From assembly GCF_900109945.1 (NCBI RefSeq), contig NZ_FOBX01000005.1:124001-188000 (forward strand): a stretch of 64,000 nucleotides of DNA, given 5' to 3'. Made by a program: the position numbers and the translations under genes. The notes beneath the pieces were generated by a model. It did not search any database. It was given only the letters and a program-made list of their open reading frames with translations, and was not told the origin of the DNA. Source of the DNA: Bradyrhizobium sp. OK095 (GTDB lineage: Bacteria > Pseudomonadota > Alphaproteobacteria > Rhizobiales > Xanthobacteraceae). Numbering within the stretch: the first letter of the stretch is position 1; every line of letters begins with the position of its first letter. Below, one piece after another: positions 1 to 8,557 of this stretch.

Positions 1-1
1 G

Positions 2-181
2 ATCAGCCGCGAATCGCTGGTGCTCTCGCTCATCGTCGGCCCGGTCTATGCGATCGGCGTCGCCTTCGGTGCATCGCTGTTCGGCCGCGCCAGCGAGAAG
101 GTGTTTCGCGGCATCTGCTACGTGCTGATTGCGATCGCGGTGGTCGCCGGATTGCCGGTGCTGGACCGGATCTTGCGCTAG
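2..181 (+). CDS. TauE/SafE (TSUP) family permease, C-terminal end only
   Basis: This is the last 59 codons of a membrane protein that begins before the window. The visible part has two hydrophobic stretches, one containing SLIVGPVYAIGVAFGASLF and one near the end (CYVLIAIAVVAGLPVL), with a G-x-x-F-G linker between them. That pattern is typical of the C-terminus of TSUP (sulfite exporter TauE/SafE) permeases. The stop codon lies 5 bp from the stop of the convergent amine oxidase gene. Substrate cannot be inferred from this fragment, and assignment to the family rests on the pattern of the last two helices only. Confidence 0.6.
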   Translation: MSRESLVLSLIVGPVYAIGVAFGASLFGRASEKVFRGICYVLIAIAVVAGLPVLDRILR

Positions 182-186
182 TTGCT

Positions 187-1575
187 CTACTGCCGCGGGG
201 CGCGGCGGCGCTTCGTCGACTGTGTCGGCACATCGGCCGGCTCATCCTTCAGCGCTCCGATCTTGCGCAGGGCTGCATCCGCGGCGCGCTCACCACTTTC
301 CCAGGCGCCGTCGACCGTGCCCCACAGCGTCTCGTGGCTGGCTTCGCCGGCGAGGAACATGTTGCCGATCGGCTCCGCCAAAACCTTCCGCGAGAGCTGA
401 CCGCCGGGGGAGGACGCCGACATTGCGCCCATGACGAAGGGTGAGGCATTCCAGCGAGTGACGCTGGTCTTCTGCACTGCGGCGGCAGCCTCGCTGCCGA
501 ACAGTTTCGTAATCCACTCTTTCGCAAAGGCGACCATCGCCTTTTCGCCCTGCTCGGAGAGGTCGCGTCCGAACGAGCCGCCGACGTCGATCGAGCACAG
601 CGAGGATCCCCCGATATTGGCGTACATCAACGCCGTGCGGGTCGAATTGCTCTGCTCGACGAGAGCATCGTCACGCGACAGGCCGAGCGGATTGCCCGGT
701 AATTGCAGCATGATGCGATCGTAGCTACCGAGGGTGAGCTTCGACACCGCGTCCAGCGTGCGCTTGGGAATGTCGGGTGCGAACTTGATCGCGCCCGAGG
801 TCAGCACATTGGTCGACACCGTGATGATGGCGGCGCGCGCGGCGATCTTGCCGCCTGGCGTCTCGACGCTGACGTCGCGATTGCTCCAGACGATTCGGCT
901 CGCCGGCGTCGACAGCGCCACCGGCGCCTGCTCGCCGAGCTTGTTGATCAGTGTCCCCAGTCCCTGGCGGCAGCCGATCGCGGCATTGCGGTCCTGCGCA
1001 CGGGCCTTGTCGATCGCAGAAAGCTCCTTCAAATCCTTGCCGGCAAAGCTCGCGCCCAGCATGAACTCGGCAGCACCGGCCCAGTCGCCGAGATCCTTCG
1101 GCAGCACGGAGGCACAAGATGTATCGAGCTTGCCGCGCGAGGCTTCGTCGATGGCGCGGTTGGCCCGCACCAGCCCCGCCAAAAATTCCTCGGTCTCGCC
1201 GGCGCGCGCGTTGCGGCGGCCGATGCGCATCTTCTGGCCCGATGGTGCCGGCACCAATTCGAGCCCGGCATTGCGCGCCAGCCGGATCATCGGATTGGTC
1301 TCGGGATTGTGCATCCAGCGCGCGCCGCGGTCGAACGGCACGTCGAAGGTCGTCGTATCCGTGATGCAGCGTCCCCCGATCTGCGAGGCCGCCTCGACCA
1401 CCACGACCTTGCGATTGGCCGCCATGATGCGCCGCGCTGCAGCGATCCCGGCGGCCCCTGCGCCGATCACGACGATGTCAACCTCGCGCGGCAGGGGTGC
1501 GGCGGTCGCGCGCAGGACCGGCATGGCGGCAAGAACCGCCGACGCCGATAGGAAACCGCGGCGCGTGATTGTCAT
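187..1575 (-). CDS. Tat-exported FAD-dependent amine oxidase (flavin monoamine oxidase family)
   Basis: 462 aa. The N-terminus carries a twin-arginine signal (TRRGFLSASAVLAAMPVL), so the folded flavoprotein is probably exported. A dinucleotide-binding motif VIGAGAAG follows at about residues 37-44, then VVVVEAASQIGGRC, the usual GGR element of amine oxidases. Near the C-terminus FLAGEASHETLWGTVDGA is the conserved segment closing the FAD site. The family oxidises primary or secondary amines to imines and makes hydrogen peroxide; the substrate here is unknown. I chose the ATG at 1575 because the upstream in-frame ATG (1665) would place 30 hydrophilic residues before the signal peptide. A GGAA element lies about 9 bases upstream. 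It is convergent with the TSUP gene and divergent from the hydrolase at 1766. Confidence 0.85.
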   Translation of the reverse strand: MTITRRGFLSASAVLAAMPVLRATAAPLPREVDIVVIGAGAAGIAAARRIMAANRKVVVVEAASQIGGRCITDTTTFDVPFDRGARWMHNPETNPMIRLARNAGLELVPAPSGQKMRIGRRNARAGETEEFLAGLVRANRAIDEASRGKLDTSCASVLPKDLGDWAGAAEFMLGASFAGKDLKELSAIDKARAQDRNAAIGCRQGLGTLINKLGEQAPVALSTPASRIVWSNRDVSVETPGGKIAARAAIITVSTNVLTSGAIKFAPDIPKRTLDAVSKLTLGSYDRIMLQLPGNPLGLSRDDALVEQSNSTRTALMYANIGGSSLCSIDVGGSFGRDLSEQGEKAMVAFAKEWITKLFGSEAAAAVQKTSVTRWNASPFVMGAMSASSPGGQLSRKVLAEPIGNMFLAGEASHETLWGTVDGAWESGERAADAALRKIGALKDEPADVPTQSTKRRRAPRQ

Positions 1576-1765
1576 GTCATGGTTTCCGGAGACTTGCGGC
1601 AAACAGGAACAGCCCGCGAACCTTGCCGCATCTGATGTTGCACGGCAACCATCATGGTGAATCAATCGTGCTTGATCTCACAGACTGATGAACCGAATGG
1701 CAATACGTTTCGACCATGATAGAGAAGGAAAAAGACGGCCGGAAAAGGCCGTAGGGGATTTTGAA

Positions 1766-2740
1766 ATGGGGACGGTCCTGGACTCAGTCGGCAAGCTGAT
1801 TGCCGCGTACCTCTCGAAGGAGGTGCCGGGCTACGAGCCGTTCACGCCGAGCGACCCGGAGCACCTGCGCGGCGTCATCGAGCCCGGCGACGTGCTGCTG
1901 GTCGAGGGCAACAACCGCATCTCGGGCATCATCAAATATCTGACGCAGTCGACCTGGTCGCATGGTGCGCTCTATGTCGGTCCGGTCGAAGGCGCGCAGG
2001 AGCCCGACGGCGAGCCGCATGTGCTGATCGAGGCCAATATCGGCGAAGGCGTCACCTCGGCGCCGCTGTCGAAATATTTCCCGTATCACACAAGGGTCTG
2101 CCGCCCGGTCGGGCTGTCCTATGAGGACCGCACCACGGTGTGCCGCTATGCGATCAACCGCATCGGCTTCGGCTACGACACCAAGAACATTCTCGATTTG
2201 ATGCGTTTCCTGTTTCCGCTGCCGATCCCGCAGCGCTGGCGGCGCCGCATGATCTCGATCGGGTCGGGCGATCCGACCAAGATCATCTGCTCGGCGCTGA
2301 TCGCGCAGGCGTTCGACGCCGTGCGCTATCCGATCCTGCCGAAGATCACGAAGGCCGGCAGCCGCGCCGCCCGCCGCGAGATCCTGCACATCCGCGATTC
2401 CTCGCTCTACATGCCACGCGATTTCGACATCTCGCCCTATTTCGAGGTGGTCAAGCCGACCATCGTCAATGGATTCGACTACACGGCCCTGCACTGGGCC
2501 GACAAGCAAAAGCCGCTCGAGGAGGTAGCAGGCTCCTTCGGGGTGTTTCCAGAAACGCTCCGTGCGCCGCCGCTCGTTCCTGAAGCGTTTGACGAAGAAG
2601 CGCCGGCTGAAGTTTCGGCTGAGCAAATGATGGGTGCGGCCGCCGCGGAGATGGCGGTCACGTTCTCCGAGCATTTCGTGCTGCTGAACGAACTCGCGAC
2701 GTATCGCGCGCGAGGACGTGCGCGGGAGATGGCGGCGTAA
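1766..2740 (+). CDS. YiiX/YebB-like permuted NlpC/P60 cysteine hydrolase
   Basis: 324 aa. The sequence has the permuted papain-like order of this family: a His in SHGALYVG (about residue 70), an acidic/polar residue in LIEANIGEGV (about residue 92), and a nucleophile Cys in IICSALIAQAF (about residue 177). PGDVLLVEG at about 43-51 is the usual entry strand of NlpC/P60-like folds. Members cleave amide or thioester bonds in cell-wall peptides or lipids; the actual substrate is not predictable. There is no signal peptide. I prefer ATG 1766 (AGGGGAT nine bases upstream) to the longer start at 1688, which adds a charged stretch not typical of the family. A palindromic repeat follows the stop. Confidence 0.7.
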   Translation: MGTVLDSVGKLIAAYLSKEVPGYEPFTPSDPEHLRGVIEPGDVLLVEGNNRISGIIKYLTQSTWSHGALYVGPVEGAQEPDGEPHVLIEANIGEGVTSAPLSKYFPYHTRVCRPVGLSYEDRTTVCRYAINRIGFGYDTKNILDLMRFLFPLPIPQRWRRRMISIGSGDPTKIICSALIAQAFDAVRYPILPKITKAGSRAARREILHIRDSSLYMPRDFDISPYFEVVKPTIVNGFDYTALHWADKQKPLEEVAGSFGVFPETLRAPPLVPEAFDEEAPAEVSAEQMMGAAAAEMAVTFSEHFVLLNELATYRARGRAREMAA

Positions 2741-2760
2741 ATCCGCTCTCGTCCCTCTCT

Positions 2761-2853
2761 CCTCGTCATTGCGAGGAGCGCAGCGACGAAGCAATCCAGA
2801 CCGCCTCCGCAGAAAAAGTCTGGATTGCTTCGCTTCGCTCGCAATGACGACGG
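2761..2853. repeat. Intergenic palindromic repeat, family A
   Basis: Two arms of an imperfect hairpin: TCGTCATTGCGAGGAGCGCA with GAAGCAATCCAGA on the left, and TCTGGATTGCTTCG with CTCGCAATGACGA on the right. A second copy sits at 11215-11303 with the same core. It lies between the convergent hydrolase and csoR genes and could act as a bidirectional terminator or mRNA stabiliser. That role is inference; the repeat itself is seen. Confidence 0.9.
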
Positions 2854-2860
2854 TGAGAAC

Positions 2861-3136
2861 CTACCGCTCCGCCCGCCCGATCACCGCCATCAACTCCGCG
2901 ATCTTCTCGCGCTGGTCGGCTTTGTCGCCGCTCGATATCGCGTGCTCGACGCAATGGGCGACGTGGTCCTTCAATACCTCTTCCTCGACGCGGCGCAGCG
3001 CCGCGCGCACCGCCGAGATCTGCGTCACGATGTCGATGCAGTAGCGGTCGTCCTCGACCATTTTCGAGAGGCCGCGAACCTGGCCCTCGATCCGGCCGAG
3101 ACGTTTTCCGACGGATGCCTTGATGTCCTTGCGCAT
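2861..3136 (-). CDS. csoR: CsoR-family copper-sensing repressor
   Basis: 91 aa, all-helical DUF156 (CsoR/RcnR) protein. The metal ligand set of copper sensors is present: Cys in DDRYCIDI, His 25 residues later and Cys 29 residues later (KDHVAHC). This spacing matches the C36-H61-C65 triad of CsoR and differs from RcnR nickel/cobalt sensors. Copper(I) binding releases it from DNA. It is divergent from the copper ATPase gene, its likely target, and an inverted repeat fitting a CsoR operator lies between them. ATG 3136 is chosen because the family begins a few residues before the conserved [13 protein letters not shown]. There is no Shine-Dalgarno sequence before it and the mRNA may be leaderless. 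Confidence 0.9.
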   Translation of the reverse strand: MRKDIKASVGKRLGRIEGQVRGLSKMVEDDRYCIDIVTQISAVRAALRRVEEEVLKDHVAHCVEHAISSGDKADQREKIAELMAVIGRAER

Positions 3137-3142
3137 GGGGTC

Positions 3143-3171
3143 TATATACCCCCCTAGGGTATATGTTGCAA
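3143..3171 (-). promoter_or_regulatory. Predicted csoR promoter (leaderless transcript)
   Basis: On the minus strand a TTGCAA hexamer (3166-3171) and a TATATA hexamer (3143-3148) are separated by exactly 17 bases. The TATATA box is followed by six bases and then the csoR ATG. This places the predicted transcription start at or next to the A of the start codon, and no ribosome binding site is present. The operator palindrome fills the spacer and the -10 box. Promoter assignment is inference from spacing. Confidence 0.55.
3144..3164. promoter_or_regulatory. CsoR-type operator
   Basis: Perfect 8-bp inverted repeat ATATACCC-N5-GGGTATAT, centred on a C/G run. CsoR operators are G/C-tract palindromes of this form. 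It lies 8 bp from the csoR start and 36 bp from the copA start, so one bound repressor would block both directions. Confidence 0.75.
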
Positions 3172-3200
3172 GACCTGAACGACAAGGCCGGAGCATTGGA

Positions 3201-5660
3201 ATGAACGACCCCGAACACAGGCATCAGCACAACTCGGATGCTCATTCCGGATGCGGCTGTTCAAGCAAGGCCGCAGCGCCGCCGAGCGAGAAACCCGCAG
3301 CCGCTTCGTGCTGCGGCGGACACGGCGATCATGCAGGTCACACCCATCATCATGACCACGGCGACGCGACGGCGAAGGTGCGCGATCCCGTCTGCGGCAT
3401 GACGGTCGATCCCGCAACCTCGAAGCATCGGTTCGACCATCACGGCGAGACCTTCCATTTCTGCTCGGCCGGATGCCGCACCAAGTTTGCCGCCGACCCA
3501 GCCAAGTATCTAGCCAAGGACAAGGCGAGCGAGCCGGAGATGCCCGCCGGCACGATCTACACCTGCCCGATGCATCCGGAGATCCGCCAGGTCGGACCCG
3601 GCAGCTGCCCGATCTGCGGCATGGCGCTGGAGCCGGAGGTCGCGAGCCTGGAGACCGGACCCAATCCGGAGCTTGCCGACATGACGCGGCGGTTCTGGAT
3701 CGGCGGCGCGATGGCGCTGCCGGCGGTGGTGCTGGAGATGGGCGGCCATCTCGCCGGCCCGCACAACTGGATTGATCCTGTGCTCTCGAACTGGATTCAG
3801 CTGGTCTTCGCCACGCCCGTGGTGGTTTGGGCCGGCTGGCCGTTCTTCGCCCGCGGCTGGCAATCGCTCCTGACGCGCAACCTCAACATGTTCACGCTGA
3901 TCGCGATGGGCACCGGCGTTGCCTATGTCTACAGCCTGATCGGCACCATCGCGCCGCAGATCTTTCCTGCGAACTTCCGCGGCCATGAAGGCGCGGTCGC
4001 CGTCTATTTCGAGGCGGCTGCGGTCATCACCGTGCTGGTGCTGCTCGGTCAGGTGCTGGAGCTGCGCGCCCGCGATGCGACGTCGGGTGCGATCAAGGCG
4101 CTGCTCCGGCTCGCGCCAAAAACCGCGCGCCGCGTCGATGCCGATGGCGGCGAGCATGAGGTCGAGATCGACACGCTCCATGCCGGCGACCGCTTGCGCG
4201 TTCGTCCCGGCGAGAAGGTCCCGGTCGACGGCGTCATTCTGGAGGGGCGTTCCTCGCTCGACGAGTCGCTGGTGACGGGCGAATCCATGCCGGTCACCAA
4301 GGAGAGCGGCGCAAAGGTCATCGCCGGTACGCTCAACCAGTCGGGCAGCTTCATCATGCGCGCCGACAAGGTCGGGCGCGAGACGCTGTTGTCGCAGATC
4401 GTGCAGATGGTCGCGGACGCGCAGCGCTCGCGGGCGCCGATCCAGCGGCTGGCCGACCAGGTCGCAGGCTGGTTCGTGCCCACCGTGATCGCCGTCGCGA
4501 TTGCCGCCTTTGCCGCCTGGGCCTGGTTCGGGCCGGAGCCGCGGCTGGCGTTCGGTCTCGTCGCCGCCGTCAGCGTGCTGATCATCGCCTGCCCCTGTGC
4601 GTTGGGCTTGGCGACCCCGATGTCGATCATGGTCGGCGTCGGTCGTGGTGCGCAGGCAGGCGTCCTGATCAAGAACGCCGAGGCGCTGGAGCGGATGGAG
4701 AAGATCGACACGCTGGTGGTCGACAAGACCGGCACGCTGACCGAAGGCAAGCCCAAGGTGGTCGCGATCGTGCCGGCGTCCGGCTTTGCCGAAGACGACA
4801 TCCTCCGGCTCGCGGCCAGCGTCGAGCGCGCCAGCGAGCATCCGCTCGCCGACGCCGTCGTGCGCGCGGCCAAGGAGAAGCAGCTCACGCTCAGCCAGGT
4901 CGAAGGGTTCGATTCGCCGACCGGCAAGGGCGCGACGGGCAAGGTCGAGGGCAAGACCATCGTGCTCGGCAATGCCAAATACTTTGCATCGATCGGGATC
5001 GACACCAGGGCACTCGACGCGGAGGCCGAACGCCTGCGCGGCGATGGCGCAACCGTCATCAACATGGCTGTCGATGGCGCACTGGCCGGCCTGTTCGCGA
5101 TCGCCGACCCGGTCAAGGCCTCGACGCCGGAGGCGCTGAAGGCGCTCGCGGCCGAGGGCATCAAGGTGATCATGCTGACCGGCGACAACCGCACGACGGC
5201 AGAGGCCGTGGCGCGCCGGCTCGGTATCGCCGAGGTCGAAGCCGAGGTGCTGCCGGACCAGAAGAGCGCGGTGGTGACAAAGCTGCAGAAGGCCGGCCGC
5301 AGTGTTGCGATGGCCGGCGACGGCGTCAACGATGCCCCGGCGCTGGCGGCGGCCGAGGTCGGCATCGCCATGGGCACCGGCACGGACGTTGCGATGGAGA
5401 GCGCGGGCGTCACCCTGCTCAAGGGCGACCTTGTCGGCATCGTCCGTGCGCGAAAACTGTCGCAGGCGACCATGAGCAACATTCGGCAGAATTTGTTCTT
5501 CGCCTTCATCTACAACGCCGCCGGCATTCCGATCGCCGCCGGCATCCTCTATCCCACCTTCGGTGTGCTGCTGTCGCCGATCATCGCGGCGGCGGCAATG
5601 GCGCTGTCCTCGGTAAGCGTCGTCGGCAACGCGCTACGGTTGCGCGCGACGCGGCTGTGA
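3201..5660 (+). CDS. copA: Copper-translocating P1B-type ATPase
   Basis: 819 aa. Residues 1-60 are rich in His and Cys. A YHS domain follows at about 62-104 (DPVCGM ... HFCSAGC), then a heavy-metal-binding domain at about 119-146 ([15 protein letters not shown]); there is no classical HMA domain. The P-type core has TGES, the CPC transmembrane metal site (C464-P-C466), the phosphorylated Asp508 in [15 protein letters not shown] and GDGVND. The YN (FIYNAAG) and SSVSV elements in the last two helices match copper(I) exporters (P1B-1). It pumps cytosolic copper outward across the inner membrane at the cost of ATP. ATG 3201 is chosen because the upstream in-frame start at 3120 lies inside csoR and would span the operator. 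nikR follows 57 bp downstream. Confidence 0.9.
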   Translation: MNDPEHRHQHNSDAHSGCGCSSKAAAPPSEKPAAASCCGGHGDHAGHTHHHDHGDATAKVRDPVCGMTVDPATSKHRFDHHGETFHFCSAGCRTKFAADPAKYLAKDKASEPEMPAGTIYTCPMHPEIRQVGPGSCPICGMALEPEVASLETGPNPELADMTRRFWIGGAMALPAVVLEMGGHLAGPHNWIDPVLSNWIQLVFATPVVVWAGWPFFARGWQSLLTRNLNMFTLIAMGTGVAYVYSLIGTIAPQIFPANFRGHEGAVAVYFEAAAVITVLVLLGQVLELRARDATSGAIKALLRLAPKTARRVDADGGEHEVEIDTLHAGDRLRVRPGEKVPVDGVILEGRSSLDESLVTGESMPVTKESGAKVIAGTLNQSGSFIMRADKVGRETLLSQIVQMVADAQRSRAPIQRLADQVAGWFVPTVIAVAIAAFAAWAWFGPEPRLAFGLVAAVSVLIIACPCALGLATPMSIMVGVGRGAQAGVLIKNAEALERMEKIDTLVVDKTGTLTEGKPKVVAIVPASGFAEDDILRLAASVERASEHPLADAVVRAAKEKQLTLSQVEGFDSPTGKGATGKVEGKTIVLGNAKYFASIGIDTRALDAEAERLRGDGATVINMAVDGALAGLFAIADPVKASTPEALKALAAEGIKVIMLTGDNRTTAEAVARRLGIAEVEAEVLPDQKSAVVTKLQKAGRSVAMAGDGVNDAPALAAAEVGIAMGTGTDVAMESAGVTLLKGDLVGIVRARKLSQATMSNIRQNLFFAFIYNAAGIPIAAGILYPTFGVLLSPIIAAAAMALSSVSVVGNALRLRATRL

Positions 5661-5717
5661 TGATGACGAAATCCGTGTAAAACAGGTCCATTCGGCGATG
5701 CACGCGGAGAGGACCTG

Positions 5718-6164
5718 ATGCAGCGGATTACGATCACGATCGAGGACGATCTTCTGGCGGAGATCGATGCCGCGGCCGAAGCACGTGGCTACCAGAACCG
5801 CTCCGAGATCATCCGCGACCTCGCGCGCGCCGGGCTGCAGCAATCCACCGAGGACACCGCGCAGACCGGTCAATGCGTCGCCGGACTCGTCTATGTCTAC
5901 GACCACGCCGCCCGCGATCTCTCAAAACGCCTGGTGCAAGAATTCCACGGCCATCACGACCTCGCGCTGGCGACACTGCATGTCCATCTCGACGAGAACA
6001 ATTGCATGGAGATGACGGCGCTGAAGGGCTCGGCCGACGAGGTCAAGCACTTTGCTGATCACATCATCGCGGAGCGTGGTGTGCGCTACGGGCGCGTGGT
6101 GATGATTCCGACGGGGGAAGGCAAGCCGGCGAAGGTGCGGAAGCATGGGCATAGGCATGAGTAG
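5718..6164 (+). CDS. nikR: Nickel-responsive transcriptional regulator NikR
   Basis: 148 aa, full length for NikR. The N-terminal ribbon-helix-helix domain (RITITIEDDLLAEIDAAA) binds DNA. The C-terminal ACT-like domain has the nickel ligands in HHDLALATLHVHLDENNC, equivalent to H76, H87, H89 and C95 of the E. coli protein. The family represses nickel uptake when nickel is high. The C-terminus is His-rich (KHGHRHE). It lies 57 bp behind copA on the same strand, with no nickel transporter in the window, so its targets are probably elsewhere. I saw no GTATGA-type NikR palindrome in the 57-bp gap. Confidence 0.93.
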   Translation: MQRITITIEDDLLAEIDAAAEARGYQNRSEIIRDLARAGLQQSTEDTAQTGQCVAGLVYVYDHAARDLSKRLVQEFHGHHDLALATLHVHLDENNCMEMTALKGSADEVKHFADHIIAERGVRYGRVVMIPTGEGKPAKVRKHGHRHE

Positions 6165-6174
6165 CAACCAGCTT

Positions 6175-6310
6175 CTCGTGCCCCGGACGCGGCGCAGCGC
6201 TTCTTCAGCGGTGCGCTGCAGAGCCCGGGCCCATCTCGCCGCTAGCGCAAGCTCCTGGGTCCCGGCTCTGCGTCGCGTCATTTCCTGCCGCGCCGCGTCC
6301 GGGACACGAG
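6175..6310. repeat. Intergenic palindromic repeat, family B
   Basis: Long imperfect palindrome with outer arms CTCGTGCCCCGGACGCGGCG and CGCCGCGTCCGGGACACGAG, and an inner pair built on GAGCCCGGGCCCA / TGGGTCCCGGCTC. It fills the gap between nikR and the convergent lyase gene. Confidence 0.9.
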
Positions 6311-6332
6311 AACTACATTTGAGGCTTTAAGA

Positions 6333-7280
6333 TCACGCCGCTTTCGCCGCACTCCCGCTCGGCAAACCCGCCCGCGCCATGCCGCCATACAGCGCTTCGT
6401 TCGGCATCTCGCTCTTGAGGATCGATCGCACCGCGATCAACTTCTCCATATCGATGCCCGTCGCAAAGCCCTTGCCTTCACAGAGGAACACGAGATCCTC
6501 GAACACGACGTTACCCGTCGCGCCGGGGGCGAAAGGGCAGCCGCCGAGACCGCCGAGTGAGCCGTCGAGGATGCGCGCGCCTTCATCCAGCGCCGCGGAC
6601 GCGTTGGCGATGCCCATGCCGCGGGTGTCGTGGAGATGGATACAAATCGGCTTCGATCCTGAAAGCTTGACCGCAGCACGGGTCAGCTCGGCGACTTGCT
6701 TCGGCCCGGCATAGCCGACGGTATCGGCGATCGCGACGAAATCGACGCCGGCCTCGAGGCATTTGTCGACCAGACGCAGCACCTCCGCGGGATCGACCGC
6801 GCCGGTGATCGAGCAGCCCAGCGCCATCGAGATCGCGGCATTCACCAGCGGCTGGTGGGCGCTGGCGTCGCGCATCTCGCAGAGCCGCTTCACATTGGCG
6901 ATCGCGGCGTCGCGCGAACGATGCGCATTGGCCTGGCTGTGCTCTTCCGTGGCCGAGACCACCGAGGCGATCTCGCCGACGCCGGATTCGAGGGCCTCAT
7001 TGACGCCGCGCTCGTTGAGCGCGAGCGCGATGCCATGCGCGCCGGACAATGATGCGACCGTCGCAACGACATCGCGAACGTCGACGAATTGCGGAAACGT
7101 CTTGGCCGGCAGAAACGAGCCGACCTCGAAATGTCTGACGCCGGCGGCGTATTCCTCACGCACCCAGCGCTGCTTGGCCCCGGTCGACGGGATTTTCTTC
7201 ACGAGCTGGAGTCCATCGCGCAAGCCGACCTCGCGCAGGCTGACGCGATCGGTTGGGTAAATCGTCTCGATCCGGCTCAT
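6333..7280 (-). CDS. Hydroxymethylglutaryl-CoA lyase family protein (DRE-TIM metallolyase)
   Basis: 315 aa. The enzyme family cleaves 3-hydroxy-3-methylglutaryl-CoA to acetyl-CoA and acetoacetate. Key elements seen are VGLRDGLQ near residue 18 (catalytic Arg-Asp), the metal-binding pair in HLHDTRGMG (about residue 205), and the mobile loop GGLGGCPFAPGATGN with the catalytic Cys (about residue 248). All catalytic residues expected for HMG-CoA lyase are therefore present. Related enzymes act on other 3-hydroxy-acyl-CoAs, so the substrate is not certain. Its start overlaps the stop of the CoA-transferase gene by 4 bp, so the two are translationally coupled and probably act in sequence. Confidence 0.85.
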   Translation of the reverse strand: MSRIETIYPTDRVSLREVGLRDGLQLVKKIPSTGAKQRWVREEYAAGVRHFEVGSFLPAKTFPQFVDVRDVVATVASLSGAHGIALALNERGVNEALESGVGEIASVVSATEEHSQANAHRSRDAAIANVKRLCEMRDASAHQPLVNAAISMALGCSITGAVDPAEVLRLVDKCLEAGVDFVAIADTVGYAGPKQVAELTRAAVKLSGSKPICIHLHDTRGMGIANASAALDEGARILDGSLGGLGGCPFAPGATGNVVFEDLVFLCEGKGFATGIDMEKLIAVRSILKSEMPNEALYGGMARAGLPSGSAAKAA

Positions 7281-8452
7281 GCGCGCCTCCCAGCGGCTTT
7301 TGACGTGATGTCGTTATTGTCGATCTCGGCGCGAACAGCGGACGTGTCGGCGCCCAGCGGCGCGACCTTCAGGCCTTCGCCAAAGTGGCTGCCGTTCCAC
7401 TCGAGCGGCAGCGCCGGCACATGGAACGGTTTGCCGTCGGCGGTGATGTTGGTGACGAGGCCACCCGGCCGCAGCACATGCGGGTCGGTCAGGAGATCCT
7501 CAGGCCGGTTGATCGGCGAGAAGCAGATGTTGAGCGCATCGAGCTTTTGCGACAGCTCTGCGACGTTCCACTGCCGGATGATCTCGGCCACGCGCGGGAG
7601 AATCCGCGGCCGCGCCAGGATACGGTCGGTGGTGGTGCCCAAGGCGGGATCATCGAGAAGGTCCGCAAGGCCAAACTCGCGGCAGAAGCTCTGCCAGTGG
7701 CCCTCGGTCACGACACCGATGAAAATACGTCCATCGCCGGCGGCGTCAAAGATGTCGTAGATCGGCCACGCGTGTTCGCGCTCGGGCATCGAGCGCGGCT
7801 TGTTGCCGGTCATCTCGTATTCGACCATGTGCTGGGCGACCAGGAACAGGCAGTTCTCGAACAAGCCGACGCGGATATCGGCGCCCTCGTGCTTGCCGCC
7901 GCGCTTCTGATAGAGCGCGGCCAGAATCGCGATCACGCCGAACATGCCGCCCATGATGTCGTTGGCGGAGGAGCCGACGCGCTGCGGCTTCTCCTTGGTG
8001 CCGGTCATGGCGGCGAGCCCCGACATCATCTGCACGACCTCGTCGAGCGCGGGGCGATGCTCGTAGGGGCCGGACAGAAAACCCTTGTGGCCGGCCACGA
8101 TCAGATGCGGATGCAGGCGGCGCAGTTCCTCGGGCCCGAGCCCCTGCTTGTCGAGCTGGCCATCGCGAAAATTTTCGAGAAACACATCGGCCGTATCCAG
8201 CAGCCGGTGCATGGTGTCGCGATCCTCAGGCTTCTCGAAGTCCAGCACGACACTTCGTTTGCCGCGGTTGAACAGCGGAAAGAACGCCGTCCCCATGCCG
8301 CCGAGGGAGCGGGTCTTGTCGCCGGCCGGCGGCTCGACCTTGATCACCTCGGCGCCAAGCTGCGCCAGGATCATGCCGCAGGTGGGACCCATGACCATGT
8401 GGGTCATTTCGACGACCCGCACGCCTTCGAGCGGCAATCCGGTCCCTGTCAT
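7277..8452 (-). CDS. CaiB/BaiF family (class III) CoA-transferase
   Basis: 391 aa, usual length for the family. The N-terminus (LEGVRVVEMTHMVMGP) and GAEVIKVEPPAGDKTR are class III signatures, and the catalytic Asp is expected in RPALDEVVQMMSG (about residue 137). These enzymes transfer CoA between an acyl-CoA donor, often succinyl-CoA, and a carboxylic acid. With the HMG-CoA lyase immediately downstream the natural reading is that it activates the acid cleaved by the lyase. The acid is not known; 3-hydroxy-3-methylglutarate is my working guess by analogy with SUGCT-type transferases. The LysR gene on the other strand probably controls the pair. Confidence 0.87.
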   Translation of the reverse strand: MTGTGLPLEGVRVVEMTHMVMGPTCGMILAQLGAEVIKVEPPAGDKTRSLGGMGTAFFPLFNRGKRSVVLDFEKPEDRDTMHRLLDTADVFLENFRDGQLDKQGLGPEELRRLHPHLIVAGHKGFLSGPYEHRPALDEVVQMMSGLAAMTGTKEKPQRVGSSANDIMGGMFGVIAILAALYQKRGGKHEGADIRVGLFENCLFLVAQHMVEYEMTGNKPRSMPEREHAWPIYDIFDAAGDGRIFIGVVTEGHWQSFCREFGLADLLDDPALGTTTDRILARPRILPRVAEIIRQWNVAELSQKLDALNICFSPINRPEDLLTDPHVLRPGGLVTNITADGKPFHVPALPLEWNGSHFGEGLKVAPLGADTSAVRAEIDNNDITSKAAGRRA

Positions 8453-8512
8453 GCGGCACTCCCTGTTCGTTCGGCCGGAAGACTAGGCCTTCACAAGCCT
8501 TCTGAAAAATAT

Positions 8513-8527
8513 AATCTGTCGAAGATT
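8513..8527. promoter_or_regulatory. Candidate LysR-type operator
   Basis: Perfect inverted repeat AATCT-N5-AGATT in the 105-bp gap between the CoA-transferase and the LysR gene. LysR regulators usually bind interrupted dyads of this size between themselves and a divergent target operon. The assignment is positional inference. Confidence 0.45.
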
Positions 8528-8557
8528 ACCTTCGCAGTTCTAGAACGCTAGATCGAT

